Source: Drosophila miranda
Taxonomy: Eukaryota; Arthropoda; Insecta; Diptera; Drosophilidae
NCBI RefSeq assembly: GCF_003369915.1
Contig: NC_046676.1
Span: 22,550,001 to 22,614,000 of the forward strand
DNA: 64,000 nucleotides
Direction: 5' to 3'
Both the position numbers and the translations under genes were made by a program. Below are positions 28,401 through 39,165 of this stretch, piece by piece. The stretch's first letter is position 1; the number at the start of each line of letters is the position of its first letter. The notes beneath the pieces were generated by a model. It was not told the DNA's origin and made no database searches. It saw only the letters and a program-made list of their open reading frames with translations.

Positions 28401-28544
28401 CCCCTCCCAACGCTGCTAAAGCTGGCTGACAAGGAAAACCAAACCAAAATACACAGCCAGAACCTAAGCGCAATCATAAAACAAAAATAATAAAAATAAA
28501 AATACACGATGGCGTTCCAAAGGGCACGCTTTTCATAATAAACA

Positions 28545-29105
28545 TTAGCGAGCAGGGCTGCCTCCTCCGCGGTCACATGGTTCGGGGGTCGCCCACAACA
28601 CACCGCCCGACTCTCCGCTCGGTTCCGTCCGGCCGCGTTCCGTTCCCCCGCACCGGAGGAACCGCTGCCGCTGCCACTGCCACTGTCGCCGGTTTCTGTT
28701 TGTTTGTTTGTTTGTGAATTGGTCGTCTTTAGTTACACTTGAATACTCGTAGTCGTACGCTTTGTATGGTGTCGCCGGTTGAGCGAGTGTGAGCGGTGTG
28801 AGGGGTGTGCTCTGCTCTTGTGCTCTTGTGGTGTGGGCAATGGTTTCTGGTTCGCACTTCACCTACTCAGTGCAGTGCACCTCAAAAATAGAACTGCACT
28901 GGCATACTTAGCGGCGCAGGATGAGCGCACTGCAGTGTCCTGTCCCTTTTTTGTCTCATGTCCGAGACGGAGAAGGGTTCTTATTATAGCTAAGCATCTA
29001 CAAGCAGCTACTTACATTTTGTCGTCCTTTTGTGGCTGCTGCTGGTGGCTGGTGGTGGTGCGCTGCAGGGCGACCAAAGGAGCGGGCCTTCTTGGAGGCG
29101 CGCAT
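28545..29105 (-). CDS. Candidate two-exon segment of an unidentified minus-strand gene
   Basis: A minus-strand frame ends at a strong donor (GTAAGT at 29015-29010) after residues ending HHHQPPAAATKGRQN. A 153-bp gap later, an acceptor (GTAG, ending at 28863) resumes in matching phase with VKCEPETIAHTTRAQEQST, followed by an acidic, tyrosine-rich segment (PYKAYDYEYSS). The second exon may end at a GTAACT donor (28736) or run to a stop at 28545. The first ATG in the upstream exon is at 29105, and the same frame is open without ATG to about 29231. The upstream boundary, promoter and downstream exons are unknown. It could be an uncharacterised gene or transcribed leader of unc-5. Support is only splice signals plus phase. 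Confidence 0.25.
28697..28715. repeat. (TTTG)n microsatellite
   Basis: About five TTTG tetramers in a row. Confidence 0.85.
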
Positions 29106-29231
29106 GTATCCGTATCCAGTTACACTCCCGTCCTGTGTCCCCTCCCTTAGTGTCCTATCGTATGCTTGCGAGCCGGCCGTACCTTGTGTGCTCAGGACAT
29201 CTGTAACCTTATCGCCTTTCACTTTAGTCTC

Positions 29232-30406
29232 TTAGTTTTTTGTTTGGCCTGCGTACGTTGTCCCCAGGACGTCAGTATTTCATATTTTTCATCAGCCCTC
29301 TCACAGACACATCTGCGGTGTAAGTGTAATCTATCTACACATTCATTAAACTCGGCACTTCACCCACACACAGACAACATTGGTGCCGAACATCCCGTTG
29401 GTGCCTCCTTTCACAGTGTCACTCCGTCATCAAAATCATCCACAACATTGTTGTTGTTCTGAAATCACACACGGCCAGGTATCTTTATCTACTTTAACTC
29501 GTTCTTGCAGTATTAGTACTTTATCCCGCATCTGGAGTCTTGATATTATCACGCTCCCAGCTTTCGAGTGTTCGAACTTCAATACGATGCACACGAAGCG
29601 CGCCCGAAACACGCAAAACAGGAACTGTGGTGACGAGCCGGCGAACGTACGACTGCGCTGACGGTCCGAATCGAAATGAGCTCCGATGTGGCTGTGGCTC
29701 GTTGTAGCGGTATAGCTATAGGAAATACCATTCTATCAGGGTGCTCATACCATGGTATTGCGGCCGCGAGAGCGCAAATGACAGAGCAGATGAGAGTAAG
29801 CGCTGGGCACTACTCTCAGTGGGCGCCTCCGCAGCATCCCCAGGAGCATGTCTTGTTGTTCCCGACTCTGGCATATGTTGTGCAGGAAGTGGGGAGCATT
29901 GGGAGCTCTCTCTCCATCGTTCTGGCTTTACGATGTGTATATTTATATGTGTGTGTATGCTTCTCTGGCTATTTTGTATCTTCCGCTGCCTGTGATTCTA
30001 ATTTTACCCACTGGATTCCTGAGATGCTTCCATATTTTCGTTTGATGATTTATTGACTGCAGCAGCAATTAAGACCTTTTACTTCGCTTTTTATCAACTT
30101 CACTGACATTGACGACGAATGAGAGGAGGGCCTGGGGCTGCTGTGCGGAGTCTTCCTTCTTATTTATATTTTGTTGTGCGCGCATCCACACAGCACTGCA
30201 CTGCACTCCACTGTACGCACGCACACCTACGCCAGGAGCAATAATTTCTGATGACTGCTCTTTTCCATTTGCTTACTATTTTCTTTGCACAGCCACGCAG
30301 TGCACTTAATGTTCATATAAAGTTTAAAATAAATTCTTCCTTTTCCCCAAGTGTATAACGGTTTCTATTGGGAGAGAGGACCGCGGACTTATTGTCTGAC
30401 CCTTAG
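29232..30406. other. Non-coding spacer
   Basis: No supported exon lies on either strand. The right edge is a minus-strand motif 6, so this could be the 5' untranslated part of a minus-strand transcript. Confidence 0.5.
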
Positions 30407-30418
30407 AAATATACCGAA
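30407..30418 (-). promoter_or_regulatory. Ohler motif 6 on the minus strand
   Basis: The minus strand reads TTCGGTATATTT, an exact match to the Drosophila core promoter motif 6 (KTYRGTATWTTT). A near match follows at about 30438-30450. It faces away from Vps35 and suggests a minus-strand transcription start just to its left, perhaps for unc-5 or for the candidate exons at 28.5-29.1 kb. The target gene is inference. Confidence 0.5.
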
Positions 30419-30926
30419 ATAGACGTCACAAATTTCAAAATATACCGTAATTCTACCGATGAAAAACGAACTAAGCCCACTGAAACCCCCTTTATTTAAA
30501 CTGGATAACAATTGGAGTTAAACCGCGGAAAATAATACTAATAGTAATGATAACTAGTTGGTTAGTGGAATGTGTTTTAATACCCATTGCTCGACAATAT
30601 GAACGAAAATCTTTATTCGGCTTAATTTTACTATCTAGCTAGGACCACCAACAATGTTAAAACAATAAAGAACGAAACGTATAAAACGTATCTGGGTATG
30701 GATTGCAGTGTAAGTGTGTATTTCATGCATTTGCCTTTCCAAATATATATGTCTCAATCCCGATACCGATTCTCTGTCTCCGTAAGAAAACCATACAAAA
30801 TAAAACAGAGACTGTATAAGACGACAAACCATTCCTCAGTTCTATAATATCATTTTCCGTAGGGTATGCTGAGTGCTGCCACTAACCACTATACTGTATG
30901 GTTAGTGGTGCTGCCCAAGAAACGGC

Positions 30927-30934
30927 TATCGATA
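30927..30934. promoter_or_regulatory. DRE (TATCGATA)
   Basis: An exact copy of the palindromic DNA replication-related element bound by DREF, 43 bases upstream of the ATG at 30977. It is preceded by a 9-bp inverted repeat (30879-30887 with 30900-30908). The position suits a housekeeping-type promoter for the small frame that follows. Confidence 0.55.
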
Positions 30935-30976
30935 CTATCGACTGCTGCGCGCCAAAGAAAAATAGCTTGAAAGTGA

Positions 30977-31288
30977 ATGACCGACAAGGATGTGATTTCT
31001 GAATTCAATCAAATTCGACAATATTTTTCAATTGTTTCGAAAAATAAGTTATTAAAATCGAAATTTAAACTATTTCTGCCACATGGCAGTCAGAGATGTC
31101 TGGCGGAAAAGATATGTCATCTGTGCCATGGAGTTGCCATATTATTATATAATTTAAATTGGCGCACATATTCATTTTATATTTAGAAACACATAAAATT
31201 AAGGATGTCGGCTCTAAACCGCTGATTTCTGATGATGTTTTATCATGGACAGAGAACGTTCAACCTGTTGTAGACCAGTGTGTTTAAA
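30977..31288 (+). pseudogene. Possible small gene upstream of Vps35 with a frame break
   Basis: An ATG at 30977 opens a 69-codon frame (MTDKDVISEFNQIRQYF, later CLAEKICHLCHGVAILLYN) ending at 31186. A second frame is open from 31153 to TAA 31286-31288 and reads coding-like: THKIKDVGSKPLISDDVLSW then ENVQPVVDQCV. The stop TAA is followed at once by ATAAA, so an AATAAA polyadenylation signal overlaps the end. One missing base in the A run near 31156-31158 would join the two halves into about 104 residues. No intron of correct phase does so. This is either a real small gene with a sequencing error or a gene with a frameshift. I do not recognise it. Confidence 0.35.
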
Positions 31289-31316
31289 TAAAAGGGGCTT
31301 AAGTGAGCTAAGTTCG

Positions 31317-31369
31317 TTTGGTATATTTCGGTATATTTCTGAGGGTTATGTAAACCTGCGGTCACACTG
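31317..31369 (+). promoter_or_regulatory. Vps35: Vps35 core promoter: tandem motif 6 plus motif 1
   Basis: Two overlapping exact matches to motif 6 (KTYRGTATWTTT) occupy 31317-31328 and 31327-31338. An exact motif 1 (YGGTCACACTR, CGGTCACACTG) lies at 31359-31369. Motifs 1 and 6 are known to co-occur in TATA-less Drosophila housekeeping promoters, motif 1 being bound by M1BP. The pair lies about 280 bases upstream of the Vps35 start codon and just after the 3' end of the small upstream frame. Confidence 0.75.
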
Positions 31370-31646
31370 TTTATCAATATCATCCTAAAAAAAGTAAATA
31401 AATTTAATTAAATAACTCCCCCATCTTCGATTTGCACCTGACGCTGCAGTAATGGTAAGTGCGCTCCACCCCGCATTGTAGCCGCCAGAAGCCGGCAAGC
31501 GAGAATTGGCCAAAAGAAACCAGAAAAGCAAGTGAAAATTGGCTAAAATCAAACCGCTGACTGCGCCTCTGTCGACGTCAAGTCGAGAGTACCTGGAGCA
31601 AAAACTACGCCCCCAACCCAACCAACAAACACTCATCATAACCACT

Positions 31647-34600
31647 ATGTACCCCTGGAGCTCATCCTCGTACAGCGGCCAAGCGCCCAATCCTGCTCAG
31701 AATAGGGTAAATAACTCACACTCACTCCAACCACTAATTAAACCCCATTCGCTAAATTGTGGACCGCAGTCGTACATAGCAATGTACATACGTATATACG
31801 TGTGCACTTGCATGCTCAATGTGTCATCTTCATTCAAAAAAGTCTGCTTAATGTTTATGTGTGGCTGAGTCTGTCTTATCATCGATTCATTGTGTCCTCT
31901 GGCCTGGCTCCGCTCTGCCCAAACTTCCGTCGATATGTTTTATAAAGAAGGCTTATCTCAAGCTGTATACTGTTAAAGCATTTGTGTGTTCTCGATCTCA
32001 TTGTAACCCGCATTCATGTATTTGCACGTTAACAAATCGAGAGCGAGGCAAACCCCAGGGACTAATAGCACCGACTCCACCTTCTATGTCTCGTTTCAGA
32101 CCATGCCCAATGGTTTGGATGACCAGGAGAAGCTGCTCGCCGAGGCCGTCGGGGCAGCCCGCAAGCAGGCCTTCCAGATGAACCACTTCCTGGACAAAGA
32201 GCGCATGCTGGATTCGCTCAAGTGTGCGAGCACCATGCTGAGTGAGCTACGCACCTCCCTGCTGTCCCCGAAAAGCTATTACGAGTTATGTGAGTACTCA
32301 ATATCGTGACGTATGAAAGTTTCTTTATTGTAATGCTTGTTTCCTCACCAGACATGGCCGTCACCAATGAGCTGAACCATCTGGAATTGTACCTGAGCGA
32401 AAAGAGCGACAAAAAGACGGATCTGTACGAGCTGGTGCAGTACTCGCACACCATAGTGCCCCGACTGTATTTGCTGATCACAGTGGGCATTGTGTACATA
32501 AAAAACGACTCGTCGCTCAAGCGCTGCATACTCAAGGATCTGGTGGAGATGTGTCGCGGAGTGCAGCATCCCTTGAGGGGGCTTTTCCTTCGCAACTATT
32601 TGCTGCAGTGCACCCGCAACATTCTGCCCGATGTGATGGTCGAAGAAAACGAGCACGAGGGCAATGTCTACGATGCCATTGACTTTGTGCTGACGAACTT
32701 TGCAGAGATGAACAAGCTGTGGGTGCGCATGCAGCACCAGGGACACTCCAGCGAGAAGACTAGGCGGGAGAAAGAGCGCGAGGAGCTCAAGATACTGGTG
32801 GGCACAAACCTAGTGCGCCTCTCGCAGCTGGAGTCGGCCAACCTGGAGACGTACCAGCGGCTCATTCTACCCGGAATCTTGGAGCAGGTTGTTAGCTGTC
32901 GGGATGCCATTGCCCAGGAGTATCTCATGGAGTGCATCATCCAAGTGTTTCCCGATGAGTTCCATCTGCAGACACTAGACCCATTCCTCAAGTCCTGCGC
33001 CCAGCTAGAAACGGGTGTGAACGTCAAGAATATTATTATATCGTTGATTGAGCGTTTAGCTGCCTACAACCAGAGGAGTGGCAAGGTAATATCCTCTATC
33101 GATGCTATGCCCCAAAATCTAGCATTTACTAACATTTATTATGCTGTAGACCAGCGGCAATGGCATCGATGCCATCATTCCCGCTGAAGTGGAGCTCTTT
33201 GAGGTCTTTAGCGTTCAGGTGGCCAACATTGTGCAGATGCGCCATGACATGCCACTGGAGGACACCATTTCGCTGCAGGTGGCTCTGCTGAGTTTGGCCC
33301 AGAAAGTGTATCCGGATCGCATCGACTACGTAGACAAGGTGCTGGGCACAACCGCACAAATACTGCAACGAATGAACATGAACAAGTAAGGGATCCTCGA
33401 GCTGATAAGAAATGTAAAGACTCTGAACTAAACTTGTACACTTTTGCAGCATCTCGCACCTTTTGTCCGTGAACCAGGAACTGTCTCGCCTGCTGCGCAT
33501 CTGCATTGACTTCTACAATAATGCCCTGACCATCATCCAGTTGCACAACTTTTGTCCACTGCTCGAAAAGTTCGACTACACTTCACGCAAATCGCTGGCG
33601 CTGTATCTGGTAATGAACATTCTAGAGAACGAGACTCAGGTGCCGACGGCCGATCAGGCGGACAGCCTCTTGACCATTATCACGCCGCTGATCAAAGATG
33701 ATGATGCAAATAAGGACATTTTGGCGGTAGCTGGAGCCAGCAGCACAGATGCCGAAGAGTTTGCGGAAGAGCAAGGAGTCGTAGCGCGGTAAGTAGATCT
33801 CGCTATGCGTTGTAATTTCACCTTTAATTAATGGTCCGTTCTTGCTTCAGCTTCATTCACCTGATGCGCTCTGATGAGCCGGACATGCAATACAAAATGC
33901 TGCAAACAGCTCGAAAGCATCTGGGGAATGGGGGCGGCCAGCGGCTGAAGCATGTTCTGCCTCCGCTCGTATTTGCTGCCTACCAGCTGGTCTTCAAATA
34001 CAAGGCGATCGCCGAACAGGATGAGAACTGGGACAAAAAGTGCCAGAAGATCGTGCAGTACTGCCACAGCACAATCAGCGCCCTGGCCAAGGCGGATCTG
34101 GCCGATCTGGCGCTCCGTCTGTATCTGCAAGGGGCTCTGGTCATTGGAGAGATCCGCTACACGAACCACGAGACTGTAGCCTACGAGTTCATGACGCAGG
34201 CATTCTCCCTCTACGAAGATGAAATATCCGATTCGAAGGCTCAGCTGGCTGCCATAACACTCATCATGTCCACGTTCGAGCAGATGTCCTGCTTCGGTGA
34301 GGAGAACGCCGAACCCCTCCGTACGAATTGTGCGCTGGCGGCGTCCAAGCTGCTGAAAAAGCCGGATCAGTGCCGCGGTGTGGTGGCCTGTGCAGCACTC
34401 TTCTGGAGCGGAAAGTATGATACTCTTTGATGTCCCTTTAGTTGGTATTATAGCTAAACTGTCATGTTGCATCGGTAGGCAAAACGGCGAGGAGATGCGG
34501 GACGAGAAGCGCACTCTGGACTGCCTGAAGAAGGGCGCTCGCATTGCCTCTCAGTGCCTGGACACGGGAGTGCAGGTGCAGCTGTATGTAGAACTGCTGA

Positions 34601-34886
34601 ATCACTATCTCTTCTACTTTGAGCGCGGCAATTCACTCATCACCGTAGCCATGCTGAATCAGGTGATTAGTGCGCACTCGGTAAAGCAAAACCTCAGGGG
34701 TCTAATGTAAATGTTTCCTTGCAGTTAATTGCTAAGGTGAATGAGGAGCTGCCCAACCTGGAGCCCAGCGAGGAAACCAAGCAGATCGAGAGCCACTACA
34801 AGAACACGCTGGCGCACGTGCGCAGTCGCATGGAGTCTAGCGATGCTGCTCTCGAGGTCTCCTTCGCAGGCATCACCTTAAACTAG
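31647..34886 (+). CDS. Vps35: Retromer subunit Vps35
   Basis: Vps35 is the scaffold of the retromer complex, with Vps26 and Vps29, and recycles cargo from endosomes to the Golgi or plasma membrane. Coding exons are 31647-31706, 32100-32289, 32352-33085, 33150-33385, 33450-33788, 33851-34414, 34479-34662 and 34725-34886. Junctions are GT..AG with consistent phase, giving 822 residues, close to the known fly and human lengths. The PRLYL motif that contacts Vps26 is at residues 120-124. The rest is the helical solenoid, and the C-terminus ends in [10 protein letters not shown]. The first exon encodes a short serine-rich leader ([11 protein letters not shown]). An alternative start upstream is possible (see findings). 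A polyadenylation signal lies at 35308-35313. The gene converges on Swim. Confidence 0.96.
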
Positions 34887-35307
34887 CCCACCCGACCCGC
34901 ATGCATCAAGGAGCAGAGAGCAAGCAGAAGAGCGTTCGACCAGGCCTTTTTTTGTACCAGATGCAAATAGAATACTATCTCCGGAAGCGTATCCAAATTG
35001 AAAGTGTGAGAAATTAATTGAATTATTCCATGGCTAGGAAAGTTGTGGGCCTTCGACTTTTGTTTGTGTCAATTTAATTTCTGCTTTAATCGTAAGTGCA
35101 AAGTGAAAACATTCTTGATTATTCTCCTGATTTATTCAGTGCGTTAGCATTAGTAAATAACCCCCAAGAGATTTTTGTTCTATTCTATTCAACCCCGAAC
35201 AAAAATGTGAAAATATTGTTAAACAAAGCAGAAAGAAAGTGAAAAGGTTATACAAGACACATACGATGACCGAATTGGTCCATGATACGTATAAATATGT
35301 ATTACAA

Positions 35308-35313
35308 AATAAA
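35308..35313 (+). terminator. Vps35: AATAAA polyadenylation signal of Vps35
   Basis: The first AATAAA after the Vps35 stop, 422 bases downstream. The opposing Swim signal lies only about 100 bases further on. Confidence 0.6.
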
Positions 35314-35415
35314 GTTAAGATCAAAATGTTCTCGGCGGGAGTGTAGATTTGTGGAGATGAGAAATCATCGAGATGGAATCAAAACTCCGCGGCGGTAAAC
35401 ATGTAAAGTAATTCG

Positions 35416-35421
35416 TTTATT
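35416..35421 (-). terminator. Swim: AATAAA polyadenylation signal of Swim
   Basis: TTTATT on the plus strand, 556 bases downstream of the Swim stop. A (GTT)n run lies at 35580-35597 inside the presumed 3' untranslated region. Confidence 0.5.
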
Positions 35422-35976
35422 AAAAATATATAAGCTGAACGAACATGTTCCATCGGGTCCTCGATCAGTTAACTTAGCTTCCATTTACAATACATGATGG
35501 GCGTGCTCGAATTCTACAGACTCTCTCTCGCTGATGCAATTCGTCCGTCAATCACATGCGCTGCTTTGGGGCAGGGGTACGTTGTTGTTGTTGTTGTGGC
35601 AGTATCAGGGGATGGAGCGGTGGTGTTGACTGGTTAATGTGGCAGTTTCGTGTTGCATATGGATGCCCCTTACCCATCTTCGAGTCCTGTTTAGTGGGTG
35701 AGGGAACAAGTGGTTAGGGCTGGGGCTAGGTCTGGGGCGGTGGCTGGGCAGTTAACTTGTGCGTTCGCGCATCTTAAAGCTAATCATTTTAGTAACTAGG
35801 TTCTAGCATAAACTTTACAAATACAGAAGCGCCTAATTCACTTTGAGTGCCATAGCAATGGAAAATTTTTGAAGCATGAGATAAATTTGTTTTCGTTTCT
35901 GCATAGCTCGAGATTACTCGGGGTACATGTGTGCGTGCTCGACCAGAGGGTCCGGTCCGGACTCCGGAGGTGGCGT

Positions 35977-37421
35977 CTATGCCGACTTCACGTTGTAGTA
36001 GTTGTAGACGTAAGGCCAGGAGGCCAACACGTAGTCCTCGATGCCGCACTCGTTCGAGCCGCGCAGGATGCGGAAGTATCCCCGCTCACCCCACCAGGGA
36101 CCCCAGGAGTTGGCAGCGATCTGGTCAACAAAATTAAGTCACTCGTAAAGAAGCCGTAAAGGAGCATGTGTAGATGGACACTCACCCAATACTTGTCGCC
36201 GTTGTGCTCCTCACCCCAACCGACCAGCTTGACCGAGTGGAAGCCGGTGGGAGCGCCTCGGTTGGCCGCCGTCTGCCGATAGACTCCGCTCGAGTATGAG
36301 AAGAAGTCCCTGTACACGCGCATGGTGGCCTGTACGGGGCCAGAGTGGTAGATCTCCGCCATGATGTCAGACTCTTTGTTCAGGGTGTAGGCGGGGCCCA
36401 CCGTGTAGAAGCTGTCCCGATCCACGTTGGCCGAGGGCCGGCAGCCGTTGGCCTTTAGAGAGCGACTGTTGTGGCGGATCTTGCAGGTGTCGCGGTGCTG
36501 GGTGTACGGATAGCAGCTCTCGTCAACGACTCCTTTCTTGTGCAGATAGCGCCAGGCGGCGTCCAGGTGACCGCCCTCGCAGCCTTGCTGACGGCGCGTG
36601 CAGGAGAGGATGTTCTGTGCCGACAGTTGGACAGCTTCCTTGCCCTTACTTTGAATGGCGAAGCGATCGCTGGCCACCGAGGTGGTGGACAGAACCCACG
36701 AGGAGCCGCACCAGCCCTGGTCGGGTACCTCCGAGATGTAGCTGGACCACTTTTCCACTGCATTGAAAGCGGCGGGCAGGCCCGCGGTGGGATTGGTCAG
36801 CCTGCTCATGGCCTTGACGCGGTATGTTGGCTCCTTGGTGCCCAGACGCAGGCGCAGACCCTCGCTGTACTTGTGGCCCCACCACTCGTCGTACTTGCGG
36901 GCGGACCAGCCCAAGTGGTAGATCGTGTTAATGCTGTGGATGATCGACTCGTCGGTCAGGCAGAGCTCCTGGTCGCACTGCACCCGACCGCCGTCAAGGC
37001 AACGGCACTCGTTGCAGTTGTCCCACGTGCTGTTGTATTTGCTGAAATAGGCGCCGTTGTGCAGGCAGGTGACCAAGGGATCCGCCTCGCCAAAGCAGAA
37101 GGAGCGGTAGTCAGGGCAGCAGTCACCGGCGTCGTCCCGGTCGCAGAACTCATCACAGTAGCACAGGGTGGCTGTGAAAAGGGGAACATTCAGCTGGATG
37201 GCTGGGAGATGGAAGGGAAGGGATCAGATGAGCCACTTACTCGAGATGGGCAGCGAGCAGCCGTCGGCCCGATCCTTGCAGCATGTATTGCGCACGCCGC
37301 AGTAGGGACCCGGATAGTCCAGCTTTAGTGTGTGGTCAAAGGCGTGGGCCAGGTCCAGCAGCAGGGGCAGCAGGGGCAGCAGGGCCAGCAGGCCCACCAC
37401 CTGGGCGCACTTGACAGTCAT
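35977..37421 (-). CDS. Swim: Swim, TINAG-like secreted cathepsin B homologue without catalytic cysteine
   Basis: This is the homologue of Drosophila Swim (secreted Wingless-interacting molecule), related to vertebrate tubulointerstitial nephritis antigen. Coding exons are 37241-37421, 36186-37171 and 35977-36120, giving 436 residues. It has a leucine-rich signal peptide (about 1-26), then two cysteine-rich modules (about 41-86, somatomedin-B-like, and 96-130), then a papain-fold domain (about 195-436). The catalytic motif is CGSSW rather than CGSCW, so Ser218 replaces the nucleophilic cysteine. The active-site His372 (GFHSVKL) and Asn393 (AANSWG) remain. Loss of the cysteine is typical of this family, so it acts as a binding protein rather than a protease. 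An acceptor (GTGCAG, about 37431) just before the start implies a spliced 5' leader. Confidence 0.93.
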
Positions 37422-39165
37422 GTCTGAGTCCTGCACGGGAAGACGTGGGGCAGTTGACTTTCGCAGCTGAAATGGAGCGAATGGCACAGGGAATACCGTC
37501 AGTATATCTTATCGGCCAATTTGCATATATATATACATATGCATGTATATTGTATCTTGATAAGGGGCTCTGCAATTTGCCAGCAATTAGCAGTCCGATC
37601 TCTATCTCAGTTGCTATCAACGCACTAGGAATACCTGAAATTCCACGAATTTATAACGCATACGACCCGTGCAACGGACTACGGATATTAGGCAAATGAG
37701 AAACTGGAAACTCGTTTAATTAAATAATTTATCTACATATACATATTTTGGAGAGCGGACTCCTCTTTGGGCTCCTCAATTCGCAATCATCAGACATTCA
37801 CTGGGAGGGGGCCAAAGCACAGTCTGAACTGTAAACAGTTATCTTTTCTATATATGTACATATATTCTGATGACGTCAGCTAGTTGGTACAAGTCCAATG
37901 GCATTATAAATAAGCGTTTCTTTTTTAATTTGGTTTTTTATATTTCTGTTTGTTTTGTGTTCAAATTTTGCGCATACCCAATCGAAAAATCCAAAGACAA
38001 CAATGTACAATGTCTTAGAAGTGCCCCCTTTCATTTCATGCTATTATGTTTTTTCGTTGGTGATAATTCTGGAAACCCAGAAGAAGAACACACTAAACTT
38101 GTTTATCCGAGAACAGAAACAGAAACGAAACAGAACAGAACCCGAAGCCGAAGCCAAGTTTCATAAATAAATGCAAATTGCAAATAGATTTTCCTGTTTC
38201 GCCTGCGACGGGGGGGGGGTCTGGCGCGGATAGCCAGCCATAGCCTGGCTGAAAGCGGAGTTGTCAGCGATTTTATTGAGTGCCACCAGGTCTATTCAAT
38301 TAAAAAGATTCGGGTATAAATAGCGGCTGAATCATGGGTGTCGTAGGGGCTCAAACATTTTGTCTAAGGCTCCTCTCCATCCCCACCCCCCATGGTTATT
38401 GTTCCATTCCGTCTTTTTGATGGTGGTATTATTATTTGCTGGGGTTTCGCTAATGCTGAACCCGTTTTTAATTTAGTGATAATTAATCTGAAAGTTTGAG
38501 TTGATAATTAATTGCCAATTGGCCATAAAGTTGGCGTGAATAGCCAAGAATTGAATTGTCGCAGTGGGAGCTCTGACGAAATGGGTCTTTAATTAGAAAC
38601 GAAAGGTTCTTGATAGCCAAAATATTTGCCAAAACTCTGTCTGGACAAACAAAGCACCGTAAAGATAATAGTTCACAGTAAACTTCGTCTTCTGAAGAGA
38701 GAAGACCCTCTTCTTATATCATCTTCAATATGTATGTATTAATCCCCTGTGAGTTCACAAATATTGAATGACTGTCGTGGTCAATTTCCTGCATATCCGA
38801 TTCCACATATGGCTTTACACAGCGTTTTCTTTTTGTTTGGCTAATAAATTGCGATTATTTTCTGTACTCATACTAACATTTTTTTGAAAACTCTGCACAA
38901 TTTGAATAAAACTCGCAAACTTTGGGGCCAATAATCGAAACCGAACAATCGTTACTGTTTTGGGTATAATTCGTATTTCCTTATCGCGTTGTTCTGACTC
39001 TGATCGCGGCTCGCTGCTGACTGATTTCAGTTAGAATTATTGGCCACCACCAAACGTAGCTGCTGCTGCTGCTGGGGCTGTTGGGGCTGCTGCTGCTTCT
39101 GTTATTGTTGCTGCCGGCAGCGCTGCTCAGCGCTCGAGTGCTGGTCTTGCGCAAGCTGAGCTGAT

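Larger units (their letters stand above)
23173..28736. other. Non-coding stretch upstream of the unc-5 start codon
   Basis: This probably includes unc-5 5' untranslated sequence, a long first intron and regulatory DNA. It contains CAT/ATC, GTT, GTTTGA-like and TGAC repeats. The 261-codon open frame at 25364-26149 (minus) runs through the TGAC repeat and is judged spurious. Confidence 0.6.

Noticed and set aside
33828-34544. 238-codon frame antisense to Vps35
   Set aside because: A shadow of the Vps35 coding exons; it crosses two Vps35 exon-intron boundaries.
36471-37328. 285-codon frame antisense to Swim
   Set aside because: An antisense shadow of the codon pattern of a well-supported gene.
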